64,000 nucleotides of DNA from Lachnoanaerobaculum gingivalis (GTDB lineage Bacteria > Bacillota > Clostridia > Lachnospirales > Lachnospiraceae): the NCBI RefSeq assembly GCF_003862475.1, contig NZ_RRCO01000007.1:1-64000 (forward strand). Reading direction: 5' to 3'. The notes under the pieces were generated by a model that worked only from the letters and a program-made list of their open reading frames with translations, was not told where the DNA came from and ran no database searches. Made by a program: the position numbers and the translations under genes. Positions 9,157-20,709 of this stretch are shown in pieces (the first letter of the stretch is position 1; each line of letters begins with the position of its first letter).

Positions 9157-12100
9157 CTAAAAATCTTCCCTTATGATCTCCCAAACCGCCTCTATACTAT
9201 GTTTATTCCTTACATAGTCATCTGCCGCCTTACTCATAGCTTTAAGGGCTTCTTTGTCATTATAAAGCTTCACACACTTTTCTACAAAATCACCCGGCTC
9301 ATCTGCGACAAGCATTTGATTATATGAATTGTCTATACCCTCCGCTCCCACGCTTGTGGTTATTACAGGATCATTGTAGTATAGGGCCTCTATCACCTTG
9401 CCCTTTACTCCTGCTCCGTATCTTAGAGGTACCACAACAAGTCTTACCTTCTCATACAGTTCTTTCAGCTCTTCTTCACTTACGAAACCTTTAAATATAA
9501 TTCCTTTTGCTTCATTGTGAAGAGCCTTTATCTCATCCGTAGCATTTGAACCGACTATATAAAACGGTGCTTTTATCTGTGCATATATTTCATCCCACAT
9601 ATTATCAAGGAAATACTTCAATGCATCTGCATTCGGCGGATGTGAAAATCCTCCGACAAACAGTACACCCTCTCTGATATCGGGATTGTAGTCAATATTG
9701 CCAAACTTTTCAAAAACATATGCTGTAATTGCTTTGGCATTTATCCTCTTGTCAAAGGTATGTATATAGTCTACCTCCACATTTGAAGGATAATAGCTTA
9801 TGCTTGCCTTTCTCATAAGGTCAAGCTCCATACTCTTCCAATATGCACTGGCATTTTTTCTTTCCACATCACCTGTAAGCTCATACTCTCTTCTTTCACG
9901 CAGGAAATGTAAGTCATGACCATAGTATATAACCTTTATATTTGTCTTTTCTTTGATGAAATCAATATACTTTGTAGCTATATGCGGTCTGTTAAGATAT
10001 GCAATATCAATATTTGACTGATTGTTTTCAATCCATTCAAATATATTCGTTCTCATCTCATTGCCGTATAATACCTCTACACCCATTTGCTCAAGTATGG
10101 AAGTATATGGCTCAGACTTTGCAAAATTATCAGGTAAGAACTTTACCACATAGCCTCTTTCTATAAACATCTTTATATACTGGAAGGTGGTCTTTGAGCC
10201 GGCGTCCTTATCAAAGGTAGGCACATAGTGATCTACAAAGAGGATAACCTTTTTACCTCTGCTTCTTTCCCTGGCTCTGAAGGCATTCGGTACACCTACA
10301 TTGTCATACTGATTTTTGAATTCCTCACTCCATTTTTCCTGAAGCTTTTTATTGTTCTCCACCTGATATCTCTTAAGGCCTGTACCGTTGACATCTGTAC
10401 CGTTTGATACTCCCTCAAAGTGTGTTACCACACTGAGCGGCTGATATACCACTCTTAAGCCTCTTTTTCTCACTTCAAAGGCAAGGTCGGAATCCTCACA
10501 GTATGCAGGTGCATATCTCTCATCAAATCCTCCGATATCTTCCCAAAGTTTTCTGCTAAGCATTATTGCGGCACCGGATATGTAGTCAACATCTCTTACA
10601 TAATTGTACTCAGGCTTATTCGGATCATCACATCTTCCATAGTTCCAGCCGCTGCCGTCACTCCATATGATTCCACCCGCCTCTTGCAGTCTCCCGTCAG
10701 GATATATAAGTTTTGAACCTACCATTCCTATACTCTCATCAGACTCAAGCAGTCTTATCAGAGATGGCAACCAATCCTTTTGTACGGTTGTATCATTATT
10801 TAAGAAGAATATATACTTGCCTCTTGCCTTTTTTGCGGCATTATTGCAATTCTTTAAAAATCCCTGATTGCTTTCATTTCTTGCAATCACAAGTCCGCTT
10901 ACGAATTTGTCGATTTCCTTTGTCGCATCTGTGGACACATCATCCGCAATAATTATCTCATAGTCAAACCCTTCAGTATTTTCTAAGATTGACACCAGAC
11001 AGGCATAGGTATAATGTATTTGATTATACACAGGTATAATAATACTTACCTTCGGGTTTTCTACATATGGGAAGTTTAGCTTTCCCTTTTCTCTGTACAG
11101 ATCGCCTATCTTAAATTCACCCTCTATAAGGTTTTTACCCTGTTCCGAATGGGTCAACTTAAAGTACTTTATAGGGTGGAAAATACTCATAAGTCTGTAG
11201 TTTAACTTCTTTCTTTCCACGCTTCCCTTAGGATATTTCTTATTATAAACAGTACTAAGCTTTCTTCTTATCCTGAACGGAATAGAGAGATTGTTATTAT
11301 AAACATTTAAAGTCTTTGCAAGCTCTTCATTCTCATGCCTTAAATTATCTATTATAATACCCAGATTGTTTACATGATTGTCTGTAAGTGTCTTAAGCCT
11401 GTTCATCTCTTTGATGGCAAGCTCTCTGTCCTTATTGATTTCAGTAAGCTCATTTATTTTGTTCTTTGCATGCGGTAATTCGGCGAGTGCTACCAATCCC
11501 TCATTTAGAGTTTCATGGCTTACAGTCTCCACAAAGTAATTATCAAGATAAACTTCCTGATAATCTCCATGTATATAATCTTGGAATCGCCTTTCGATAA
11601 AGTCCATTCCGTCAATATCATCTATACAAAAACTTTCCATAAAATCAGATTCAGTTAAACAGAATTTATTCTGAATTTCATCTGCATTATTTTGATAGAA
11701 ACTGTGTAATGCACGATATTTTATAAACAGCTCTCTGTCCTTTATAAAGTCCATAGACTCATCAAATATCCACTCGCAGTCTATTGCTGTAAGCTTATCT
11801 CCGTCCAGTATAAAATTATCAAATATAGCATCCAGATTAAGAGCATCCTCATCCACTATCTTTTTAATATACTCTTTAACACCTTCTATAAACCCGTTAA
11901 TATCTTTTTCAATGTAATCTTCACAAAGTCTGCTTAAAGACTTTCCGTTTACGAAAGGAAAGTTTATCTCTCCGGCATTTTTTAGAGTGCCTTCAAGGAC
12001 TTTTACACTGTCATTTCTGATAAGCTTTGCGCCGTCATACATACCCAAAATATGTGGAATACCCTCTTTTTTCAAAGCGGACTTTACAACATACTTTTTA

Positions 12101-12870
12101 CCGTCTCTAAGTCTGATTTCCGTCTTTATCTGATACTTTGGAAGTCTGGTTCTGTTGTATTTGATATAGACATTCTCCTCAGTTCCACCTGCAACTATAA
12201 TATATGAGTTTGCAAAGCTGTCAAAATCTCCTGTTTTTGCAGCCTGGGAAAATCTTTCTCCGATATCTTTCAGTGCAAACTTTGGATAATCATATGCCTT
12301 TATCTGTGAAAGCTCACCTGCTCCCGGCATCTCCTTATCTGAGAAAAGCTTATATACATATCTATAGTTCGGATATGGATAGTATGTGGAATGCTCACCT
12401 ACCCATTCTCTTACGGCTTTTACGCTTAAAGCTTCTTTATCACCAAACTCTTCTTCAAAGTAGTTCATTCCGTATTTATTATCAAATATCAAAACAAGCT
12501 TTGTGTTCGGCTTTTCTCTTTGCATTAACTTAGATACCATATCGCTGCCATAGGCAATAACTGTATCAAAATCATTAAAATTTATGCTCTCAAAATCAGC
12601 TATATATTCTATATCAATACCGAAAACCGCCTGTACACTTCCAAGCCTTTCCATATCGTCTTCATAAATATATACTTTTGATTTTTTACATAAATCATCC
12701 AATATAGCTATTTGACTTCCTAAAAATAATGTCTTACCCTTTATATCTATCCATTCTGTGTTTCCAAGGGATAGGGATGAAAAGAAAGACAAATTTTCCA
12801 AACCGGGATTTTCTTTCAAAAGACTATATTCATCTTTTCCATACTTTTTTGAAAGTTCTAAAAGACTCAT
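9157..12870 (-). CDS. Multi-domain glycosyltransferase (GT2 plus GT4-like)
   Basis: A 1237-residue cytoplasmic enzyme likely to assemble a surface polysaccharide. Residues 1-590 form an N-terminal module with no certain assignment (a kinase-like or capping role is possible; it includes a coiled region near 480-530). A GT2 family domain begins with KVSIIIPVYNQ near 610, with FLNNDTT (DxD-like) near 690 and AYCEDSDLAFEVRKRG near 790. A C-terminal GT4-like domain has LFVGGFSHPPNADALKYF and GAGVKGKVIEALYYNDPVI near 1155. It is the last gene of an rfbC-wzm-wzt operon, so rhamnose transfer is plausible but inferred from context. Confidence 0.85.
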   Translation of the reverse strand: MSLLELSKKYGKDEYSLLKENPGLENLSFFSSLSLGNTEWIDIKGKTLFLGSQIAILDDLCKKSKVYIYEDDMERLGSVQAVFGIDIEYIADFESINFNDFDTVIAYGSDMVSKLMQREKPNTKLVLIFDNKYGMNYFEEEFGDKEALSVKAVREWVGEHSTYYPYPNYRYVYKLFSDKEMPGAGELSQIKAYDYPKFALKDIGERFSQAAKTGDFDSFANSYIIVAGGTEENVYIKYNRTRLPKYQIKTEIRLRDGKKYVVKSALKKEGIPHILGMYDGAKLIRNDSVKVLEGTLKNAGEINFPFVNGKSLSRLCEDYIEKDINGFIEGVKEYIKKIVDEDALNLDAIFDNFILDGDKLTAIDCEWIFDESMDFIKDRELFIKYRALHSFYQNNADEIQNKFCLTESDFMESFCIDDIDGMDFIERRFQDYIHGDYQEVYLDNYFVETVSHETLNEGLVALAELPHAKNKINELTEINKDRELAIKEMNRLKTLTDNHVNNLGIIIDNLRHENEELAKTLNVYNNNLSIPFRIRRKLSTVYNKKYPKGSVERKKLNYRLMSIFHPIKYFKLTHSEQGKNLIEGEFKIGDLYREKGKLNFPYVENPKVSIIIPVYNQIHYTYACLVSILENTEGFDYEIIIADDVSTDATKEIDKFVSGLVIARNESNQGFLKNCNNAAKKARGKYIFFLNNDTTVQKDWLPSLIRLLESDESIGMVGSKLIYPDGRLQEAGGIIWSDGSGWNYGRCDDPNKPEYNYVRDVDYISGAAIMLSRKLWEDIGGFDERYAPAYCEDSDLAFEVRKRGLRVVYQPLSVVTHFEGVSNGTDVNGTGLKRYQVENNKKLQEKWSEEFKNQYDNVGVPNAFRARERSRGKKVILFVDHYVPTFDKDAGSKTTFQYIKMFIERGYVVKFLPDNFAKSEPYTSILEQMGVEVLYGNEMRTNIFEWIENNQSNIDIAYLNRPHIATKYIDFIKEKTNIKVIYYGHDLHFLRERREYELTGDVERKNASAYWKSMELDLMRKASISYYPSNVEVDYIHTFDKRINAKAITAYVFEKFGNIDYNPDIREGVLFVGGFSHPPNADALKYFLDNMWDEIYAQIKAPFYIVGSNATDEIKALHNEAKGIIFKGFVSEEELKELYEKVRLVVVPLRYGAGVKGKVIEALYYNDPVITTSVGAEGIDNSYNQMLVADEPGDFVEKCVKLYNDKEALKAMSKAADDYVRNKHSIEAVWEIIREDF

Positions 12871-12882
12871 TTTCTCTCCCTT

Positions 12883-14211
12883 TTAATTACTCGTTTGAGT
12901 AAGATTTACCTTTGATTCCATATCATAAACACCCACAGTGTTCTTGTTTGAAATAACTGTTATGAATGTAACATCATAGAGTCTGTGATATACAACATGT
13001 GTGCCGTTTTCAAATCCGGTACAACTCATACTTAGAAGATACTCTCCGCCCTGTAGAGTCATTTTCTGCTTGAATTCCACAACCGCTTCATCACCCGGCT
13101 TTACAGGTTTTACTTCCACTCCTTCAAACATGGTATTGGTACCGCTAAGTTCAGTTCCTTTTTTATCTTTAATGGTGAATGTAAATATAGGAGATTCTAT
13201 ATTTGCATTAAACCTTATCTTTTCTCTGATTGTAAACTCTTCTCCCTTAAGCAAGAGATTGGTAAGCTCTCCCTTGGAATCTAAAAGTCCCAGATCGTAT
13301 ATCTCAGCTCTGCCGTCACCATACTCTGTTTTATTCGGATTAATGGATATCTTTTCCTTCATAAGACCATGATATTCTTTTGCATGTGTCTTATTGATAT
13401 CATTGTTTAATTCCATCATATCTGAGAAATTACTGTCAAGTCTCTTAGCAAGGTCGGCTTCCAAATCGTCCATTCTTCCTGCCAGTATCTTCTTATACAG
13501 ATCCACCATTTCTCCTGCAGGACCTTCCGCCAAAAACTCTCCCTTATTTAAAAGTATTACCTTATCACAGTACTTTATTACGCTTCCCATATCATGAGTT
13601 ACCATCAATATGGTAGTACCGGTCTTTCTTATCTCTTCCATTCTTCTGTAGCACTTTGCCTGGAAGAAAACGTCTCCTACCGAAAGTGCCTCATCAACTA
13701 TCAAAATCTCAGGCTCTACATTTATTGCAAGTGCAAATGCAAGTCTTACAAACATACCTGATGAATAGGTTTTTACAGGCTGGTACACAAAGTCGCCTAT
13801 ATCGGCAAACTCTAGGATCTCAGGAAGCTTTGCCTCCATCTGCTCCCTGCTAAAGCCCATCATAGTTCCGTTCATATATATATTTTCAATTCCGGTATAG
13901 TCCATATTAAAGCCGGCACCAAGCTCTAAAAGTGCGGAAATATTTCCGTCAACTTCCACACTTCCTGTAGTCGGATTTAATACTCCGGTTATGATTTTTA
14001 ATATAGTTGACTTTCCGGAACCGTTTGTTCCTATAATTCCCACTGTAGAACCCTTTTCTACAGAGAAGGATATTTTATCCAAGGCAAAGAATTCCTTGTG
14101 ATATTTTTTGTGTGTAAGGGAAATACTCTCCTTTAACCTGTCTATAGGCTTATCATACAGTCTGTAGATTTTGGTAACATCACAGACATTTATCGCTAAA
14201 TTGCTCTGCAT
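12883..14211 (-). CDS. Polysaccharide ABC transporter ATP-binding protein (Wzt/TagH type)
   Basis: Energises export of a lipid-linked polysaccharide. The 442 residues show Walker A GTNGSGKST near 62, an ABC signature YSSGMFVRLAFA near 160, Walker B ILIVDEALSVGD near 184 and the switch histidine in MVTHD near 216. The additional C-terminal domain of about 170 residues (280-442) resembles the Wzt carbohydrate-binding domain, which in characterised O-antigen exporters recognises the modified chain end. It follows the permease by 8 bases. An AAGGAGAAG sits before the ATG. Confidence 0.9.
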   Translation of the reverse strand: MQSNLAINVCDVTKIYRLYDKPIDRLKESISLTHKKYHKEFFALDKISFSVEKGSTVGIIGTNGSGKSTILKIITGVLNPTTGSVEVDGNISALLELGAGFNMDYTGIENIYMNGTMMGFSREQMEAKLPEILEFADIGDFVYQPVKTYSSGMFVRLAFALAINVEPEILIVDEALSVGDVFFQAKCYRRMEEIRKTGTTILMVTHDMGSVIKYCDKVILLNKGEFLAEGPAGEMVDLYKKILAGRMDDLEADLAKRLDSNFSDMMELNNDINKTHAKEYHGLMKEKISINPNKTEYGDGRAEIYDLGLLDSKGELTNLLLKGEEFTIREKIRFNANIESPIFTFTIKDKKGTELSGTNTMFEGVEVKPVKPGDEAVVEFKQKMTLQGGEYLLSMSCTGFENGTHVVYHRLYDVTFITVISNKNTVGVYDMESKVNLTQTSN

Positions 14212-14219
14212 ACTTCTCC

Positions 14220-15041
14220 TTATAATACATCTGAAAAATGTGGTCTTAACTTATTAAACATTCTAAGTCCTATAAATAACAGTAGTACGGTAACCACCCA
14301 AAAATACACTGTAAGTCCCGGTCTTTCAAAGAAAAAGTTCCCTCTCAGTATGCTGTCTCTGTATCCGACCACAATATAATATACCGGATTTAATTTCATT
14401 ATCTTCTCAACCTTTGCAGGGAAATATGAGAACATTGTAGGATCCCACATAATCGGTGTCATCCACATTCCAAACTGTAATGCAATTCCAACTATCTGTG
14501 CCATATCCTTAAAGAATACATTTATGGCACAGGTTATATATATTATTGCAAGTGCAAATATTGACAAACAGAAGCTGTAATACACTATTCCTATCCAACT
14601 TACCATCGGTAATCTGCCAAATGCCAAAGTCATTGTTATCATTATCACAACAAAAATCCCATGCACTATAAGACATGAAATCACCTTGATAACAGGCAGT
14701 ATTGATACATTAAACACTACCTTCTTAACAAGGTAATTATATTCTGAAAGTACACTTGTTCCCAAATTTAGAGTCTCTGCAAAGAAAAACCATGGCACAA
14801 TGCCCGGTACCAGCCAAACCACATAGGGAACTCCCGGTACCGGAGGTGTACTCTTAAATCCCATTTGGAAGATTAAAAAGTATATAAGCACGGTAACTAC
14901 CGGCTGAACAAACATCCATGCAATGCCAAAATAGGACCCGACAAAGCGTTTCTTAAAATCAGCCTTTGCCAAATCCCATATGATTGCTCTTGATTTTAAT
15001 ATTTCTCGTATAAGCGATATTATATTCATATCTTTTTCCAT
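14220..15041 (-). CDS. Polysaccharide ABC-2 transporter permease (Wzm/TagG type)
   Basis: The membrane partner of the ATPase at 12883. The 273-residue protein begins with an amphipathic RfbA/TagG-type lead (KADFKKRFVGSYFGIAWMFV near 27-46) followed by about six membrane segments, including the family-typical NPVYYIVVGYRDSI loop near 220. The start could be at residue 1 or at the methionine 12 bases downstream; neither has a strong ribosome binding site. It is flanked by rfbC upstream and its ATPase downstream. Confidence 0.9.
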   Translation of the reverse strand: MEKDMNIISLIREILKSRAIIWDLAKADFKKRFVGSYFGIAWMFVQPVVTVLIYFLIFQMGFKSTPPVPGVPYVVWLVPGIVPWFFFAETLNLGTSVLSEYNYLVKKVVFNVSILPVIKVISCLIVHGIFVVIMITMTLAFGRLPMVSWIGIVYYSFCLSIFALAIIYITCAINVFFKDMAQIVGIALQFGMWMTPIMWDPTMFSYFPAKVEKIMKLNPVYYIVVGYRDSILRGNFFFERPGLTVYFWVVTVLLLFIGLRMFNKLRPHFSDVL

Positions 15042-15114
15042 TCATTATTCTTACAAGGTTTTATCAACAATTATGTCGGAAAACCTGCGAACTCACAGGT
15101 TTCCAACATTAAAA

Positions 15115-15669
15115 TCAATCAAACTTAAATGTTTCTTTAAGGCCTTTCCACTTTGTATCCTTATCAGACATTATCAGCTCAATTCCCTCTATAGGCCAGT
15201 CAATTCCTATATCAGTATCATTGTATATAAGACCACCCTCATCATTTGGATGATAGAAGTCTGTACATTTGTATGCAAATACCGCCTCATCTGAGAGTAC
15301 TACAAAACCATGTGCAAAACCCTCAGGTATGTAAAACTGCTTTTTATTCTCATCTGATAGAACTACTCCAAAGTACTTACCATAAGTTTTTGAGTTATTT
15401 CTCAAATCCACAGCCACATCATAGACTTCACCGCTTAAAACTCTTACAAGCTTGCCCTGTGGATGCTCCTTTTGGAAATGAAGTCCGCGAAGCACTCCCT
15501 TTGATGACTTTGACTGATTATCCTGTACAAAGACCATATCAAGTCCCGCCTCTTTGAAGTCGTTCTGATTATATGTTTCTACAAAATATCCTCTGTCATC
15601 TTTAAATACTGTAGGAGTGATTACACATAACCCCTCTATTTCACATCTCTCTACTGTGATTTTTCCCAT
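15115..15669 (-). CDS. rfbC: dTDP-4-dehydrorhamnose 3,5-epimerase
   Basis: Third enzyme of dTDP-L-rhamnose synthesis (RmlC). The 184-residue cupin has LRGLHFQKEHPQGKLVRV with the catalytic histidine near residue 60 and the tyrosine region FAYKCTDFYHPNDEGG near 130. The start at 15669 is chosen because GAGGTG lies 8 bases before that ATG; an in-frame ATG 15 bases upstream has none. No rmlA, rmlB or rmlD is within the window. Its position ahead of the exporter points to a rhamnose-containing cell-surface glycan. Confidence 0.92.
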   Translation of the reverse strand: MGKITVERCEIEGLCVITPTVFKDDRGYFVETYNQNDFKEAGLDMVFVQDNQSKSSKGVLRGLHFQKEHPQGKLVRVLSGEVYDVAVDLRNNSKTYGKYFGVVLSDENKKQFYIPEGFAHGFVVLSDEAVFAYKCTDFYHPNDEGGLIYNDTDIGIDWPIEGIELIMSDKDTKWKGLKETFKFD

Positions 15670-15748
15670 ATTAATACACCTCATTGTTTTAGCTTTATTA
15701 CTGTTCTAAATTATACTTCACAGTAGTATTTCAGTCAAATACGAACGT

Positions 15749-15776
15749 AAAAAAAGCCACCAAATAGTGGCTTTCT
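15749..15776 (-). terminator. Terminator of the dnaK operon
   Basis: AAGCCAC / GTGGCTT stem on the minus strand with a following TTTTTTT, directly after dnaJ. Confidence 0.92.
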
Positions 15777-15784
15777 CTTATATT

Positions 15785-16882
15785 TTATTTATTCATTGTT
15801 GCATCAAAGGCTTCCAGTGCTTCCTTTTGTTCCTTTGTAAGCTTTGTAGGTACCGATACCACCAAGGTTATGTAGTGATCACCTCTGTTATTTTTATTTC
15901 TAAGGAAAGGTACTCCCTTGCCTTTTAATCTTACTCTTGTATCTGTCTGAGTTCCGGCTTTTACCGCCACTTCCACTTCACCGTCTACTGTCTTTACTCT
16001 GATACTGCCGCCAAGTGCAGCCTTTGCAAAGCTTATAGGCACTGTTGAGAAAATATTGGTATCCTGGCGCTTAAAGATAGGATGAGGACTTACGACCGCC
16101 TCTACAAGCAAATCTCCTCTCGGACCGCCGTTTATTCCCGGTTCTCCGCCTCCTGCCATTCTTATAGACATACCGTTATCTATACCTGCAGGTATATCCA
16201 CCTCAAAGCTCTTCTTCTTTTGAATATATGCCTTACCGTTACATTCAGGACATTTGTCCTTAATAATTTTTCCTGTCCCGTTACATTCAGGACATGTCTT
16301 TACATTCTGCATAGTGCCAAACAATGTCTGCTGTGAATATATCACCTGACCTTTTCCGTTACACTTCGGACAGGTTGTAGGCGATGTACCCGGCTTTGCT
16401 CCCGAACCGTGACATGTAGCACATTCTTCCTTGAAGTTTACCTTAATTTCCTTCTTACATCCGAAAACACCCTCTTCAAAGGTAAGTCTTACAGATGCTC
16501 TTACATTTGCTCCCTTCATCGGGCCTGTTCTTGTGGCTCTGCTTCCGCCACCGCCAAACATGCCTCCAAAGAGATCTCCGAAAATATCCTCACCGCCAAA
16601 ATCAAATCCGGAGAAGCCTCCAAATCCGCCGGCTCCGGCACCTGCTCCACCATCAAAGGCAGCATGACCAAATTGGTCATACTGTCTTCTCTTATCAGGG
16701 TCGCTTAGCACTGAATAGGCTTCACTGGCTTCCTTAAACTTCTTTTCAGCCTCAGGATTATCAGGATTTGAATCCGGATGATACTTTTTTGCCAGCGCTC
16801 TATATGCCTTTTTTATTGCAGAGTCATCAGCGTTTTTGTCAACGCCAAGTACTTCATAGTAATCTCTTTTACTCTCTGCCAT
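15785..16882 (-). CDS. dnaJ: Chaperone protein DnaJ
   Basis: Hsp40 co-chaperone that stimulates DnaK ATPase and delivers unfolded substrates. The 365 residues show the J-domain with HPD (residues 37-39), a glycine/phenylalanine-rich linker (about 76-115), a zinc-binding region of four CxxCxGxG-type repeats (about 140-215) and the C-terminal substrate-binding domain. The third and fourth repeats read CPECNGTG and CPECNGKA, a slight variation in the last. It follows dnaK by 15 bases. Confidence 0.97.
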   Translation of the reverse strand: MAESKRDYYEVLGVDKNADDSAIKKAYRALAKKYHPDSNPDNPEAEKKFKEASEAYSVLSDPDKRRQYDQFGHAAFDGGAGAGAGGFGGFSGFDFGGEDIFGDLFGGMFGGGGSRATRTGPMKGANVRASVRLTFEEGVFGCKKEIKVNFKEECATCHGSGAKPGTSPTTCPKCNGKGQVIYSQQTLFGTMQNVKTCPECNGTGKIIKDKCPECNGKAYIQKKKSFEVDIPAGIDNGMSIRMAGGGEPGINGGPRGDLLVEAVVSPHPIFKRQDTNIFSTVPISFAKAALGGSIRVKTVDGEVEVAVKAGTQTDTRVRLKGKGVPFLRNKNNRGDHYITLVVSVPTKLTKEQKEALEAFDATMNK

Positions 16883-16897
16883 CAGTTGCTCTCCTTA

Positions 16898-18787
<1,890 letters not shown>

Positions 18788-18861
18788 TCAAAATTTGTAT
18801 TTTCTAAATCTATATAAAATATCTTACTTTGTCTTTACAAAGCAAAATATAGTCTCAAAAA

Positions 18862-19479
18862 TTAATTTGCAACCTTTACCATGCTATGTCTAAGAACACC
18901 GTCCTTATACATATATCCTTTTAAAAGTTCCTCAGCGACCACATTTTCACCTAAGCTTTCATCTTCTATATGCATTACTGCATTATGTAAGTTAGGATCG
19001 AAGTCTTTGCCCACACAATCAATCGGCTTAACTCCCAAATCCTCAAGAGTCTTTGTCATCTGATTGTATATCATTGCTATTCCTTCAGCAAAAGCTTTGC
19101 CTTCACCATCTGCAGGTGCTGCAAGCATTGCCCTTTCAAAATTGTCAACTATCGGCAAAAGTTTTTCAGCCACACTTCTTGCTCCCATATCAAACATGGT
19201 AGCTTTTTCTTTTTCACTTCTCTTTCTGAAATTATCAAACTCCGCCATGCTTCTTTTAAGTCTGTCCGTCAAATCAGCAATGGCAAGGTCTTTTTTATCA
19301 GGCTTTCCTTCAAGATTTTCATCACTGAAAGCTTCTTCCACCTCAGCCTCCATAGCTGCAGCCTTTGCCGCGGCCTCCTCAGGTGTTTCTTCGGCTTCCT
19401 CAACAAATTCCCCTGTCTCTTCGCCTTCTAAAACCTCTTTGTTCTCTTCCTGTTCTCTTTTTAAATCTTTTTCTTCCAC
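18862..19479 (-). CDS. grpE: Nucleotide exchange factor GrpE
   Basis: Releases ADP from DnaK. The 205-residue protein has an acidic, low-complexity N-terminus (about 1-55, rich in glutamate), a coiled-coil (about 60-110 with FDNFRKRSEKEK) and the C-terminal beta domain with GVKPIDCVGKDFDPNLHNAV. The start codon is GTG at 19479, with GGAGAGG upstream. It sits 11 bases after hrcA. Confidence 0.95.
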   Translation of the reverse strand: MEEKDLKREQEENKEVLEGEETGEFVEEAEETPEEAAAKAAAMEAEVEEAFSDENLEGKPDKKDLAIADLTDRLKRSMAEFDNFRKRSEKEKATMFDMGARSVAEKLLPIVDNFERAMLAAPADGEGKAFAEGIAMIYNQMTKTLEDLGVKPIDCVGKDFDPNLHNAVMHIEDESLGENVVAEELLKGYMYKDGVLRHSMVKVAN

Positions 19480-19490
19480 AGCCCTCTCCT

Positions 19491-20522
19491 CTATTCATCA
19501 TTTTTAAACTGCTCATCAAGCGATGCCATTACAGTTTTTATAGTTTTTAATACTTTCTCATAGTCCATTCTCTTCGGTCCTACTATACCTATAGAGCCTC
19601 TGAGTCCTTCGCCTATTTCATAATTGGCTGTAACTACGGAAAGATCTCTCATGTCTGAAATCGGCACTTCATTTCCGATATATACTCTGATACCGTCATT
19701 ATCATCATCATTTACACCTGCAAGTATTTCCTTCAGCTTATCCTTTTCTTCAAAAGCGTTTACAAGCTGGCTTGCTTTCTCTCTGTCGGAGATCTCAGGG
19801 TACTTGAAAATATTTGTGGTACCGCTTGTATATATCTCAAGGTTGTCGGTAGCACTTTCAAACACTGCCGCTACTTCTCGTAAAACCTTATCTACTATAT
19901 CACTATAAACTCCTGCATCCGTTCGTAACTTATTCATAATGCTTAAGTTTATCTCTTCCACAGTAAGTCCGTTTAATGAAGTATTTATAAGCAGATTCAG
20001 GTTTAAGATTTCGCTCTCTGATATTTCGCTGTCGATATCTATTATCTTATTGTTGATAATATTACCTTCGGCAACCGTTACCAAAAGGAGCTTGAACCTA
20101 TCTATCTTTGAGAGCTGCAAAAACTTTACTTTATTGGAGTGTATTGTCGGTCCTGATATCATCGCGGCATAATTGGTGTCTCTTGCAATAATCTTTGCCA
20201 AGTGCTTTAAGAGCGTTTCCAATCTGTCCACTTTTTTAAACATCAAGTCCTTAAATGCCTCAGTCTCTATCTCCTTTTCTCTCAAAATCTCATCTACATA
20301 GAATCTGTATCCCTTATCTGAAGGTATACGTCCTGCAGAAGTATGGGGTTGTAAAATATAACCCATTTCTTCCAAATCGCTCATTTCATTTCTTATAGTA
20401 GCAGAGCTCAAATTTAACTCAGGGAGCTTTGAAATAGTTCTTGAACCTACCGGCTCCCCGGTTTCCATATAATTCTTTATAATAGCTTTTAAAATAATCG
20501 CTTTCCTGTCTTCCGAATCCAT
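19491..20522 (-). CDS. hrcA: Heat-inducible transcription repressor HrcA
   Basis: Repressor of class I heat-shock genes that binds CIRCE. The 343 residues have an N-terminal winged helix (GSRTISKLPELNLSSATIRN near 21-41, with EEMGYILQPHTSAGRIPSDKGY) and a dimerisation/GAF-like domain. It is the first gene of the dnaK operon and lies directly behind a CIRCE element, so it should repress itself. Confidence 0.97.
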   Translation of the reverse strand: MDSEDRKAIILKAIIKNYMETGEPVGSRTISKLPELNLSSATIRNEMSDLEEMGYILQPHTSAGRIPSDKGYRFYVDEILREKEIETEAFKDLMFKKVDRLETLLKHLAKIIARDTNYAAMISGPTIHSNKVKFLQLSKIDRFKLLLVTVAEGNIINNKIIDIDSEISESEILNLNLLINTSLNGLTVEEINLSIMNKLRTDAGVYSDIVDKVLREVAAVFESATDNLEIYTSGTTNIFKYPEISDREKASQLVNAFEEKDKLKEILAGVNDDDNDGIRVYIGNEVPISDMRDLSVVTANYEIGEGLRGSIGIVGPKRMDYEKVLKTIKTVMASLDEQFKNDE

Positions 20523-20544
20523 TCGCTCCTCCCTTCTTTATTTG

Positions 20545-20571
20545 TTAGCACTCATTTATATAGAGTGCTAA
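20545..20571 (-). promoter_or_regulatory. CIRCE operator
   Basis: TTAGCACTC, nine bases, GAGTGCTAA: a perfect match to the CIRCE inverted repeat bound by HrcA. It lies between the promoter and the hrcA start codon. Confidence 0.98.
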
Positions 20572-20582
20572 CTCTATTAGTT

Positions 20583-20611
20583 ACTATATTCCATATAGGA
20601 ATATTTGTCAA
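20583..20611 (-). promoter_or_regulatory. Promoter of the hrcA-grpE-dnaK-dnaJ operon
   Basis: TTGACA (plus 20606-20611), 17 bases, TATAGT (20583-20588), with CIRCE starting 12 bases downstream. Confidence 0.9.
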
Positions 20612-20655
20612 TAACTTTTTTAAATTTTTTATACCATTTTTTATACCGACAAAAT

Positions 20656-20690
20656 AAAAAACTCCCAAACATATATGTCTGAGAGTTTAT
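20656..20690 (-). terminator. Terminator of the lyase/transporter operon
   Basis: On the minus strand AACTCTCAGACATATATG... folds on GTTTGGGAGTT and is followed by TTTTTATTTTG, just after the transporter stop. Confidence 0.8.
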
Positions 20691-20709
20691 ATTATTTATT
20701 ATAGCCTTA

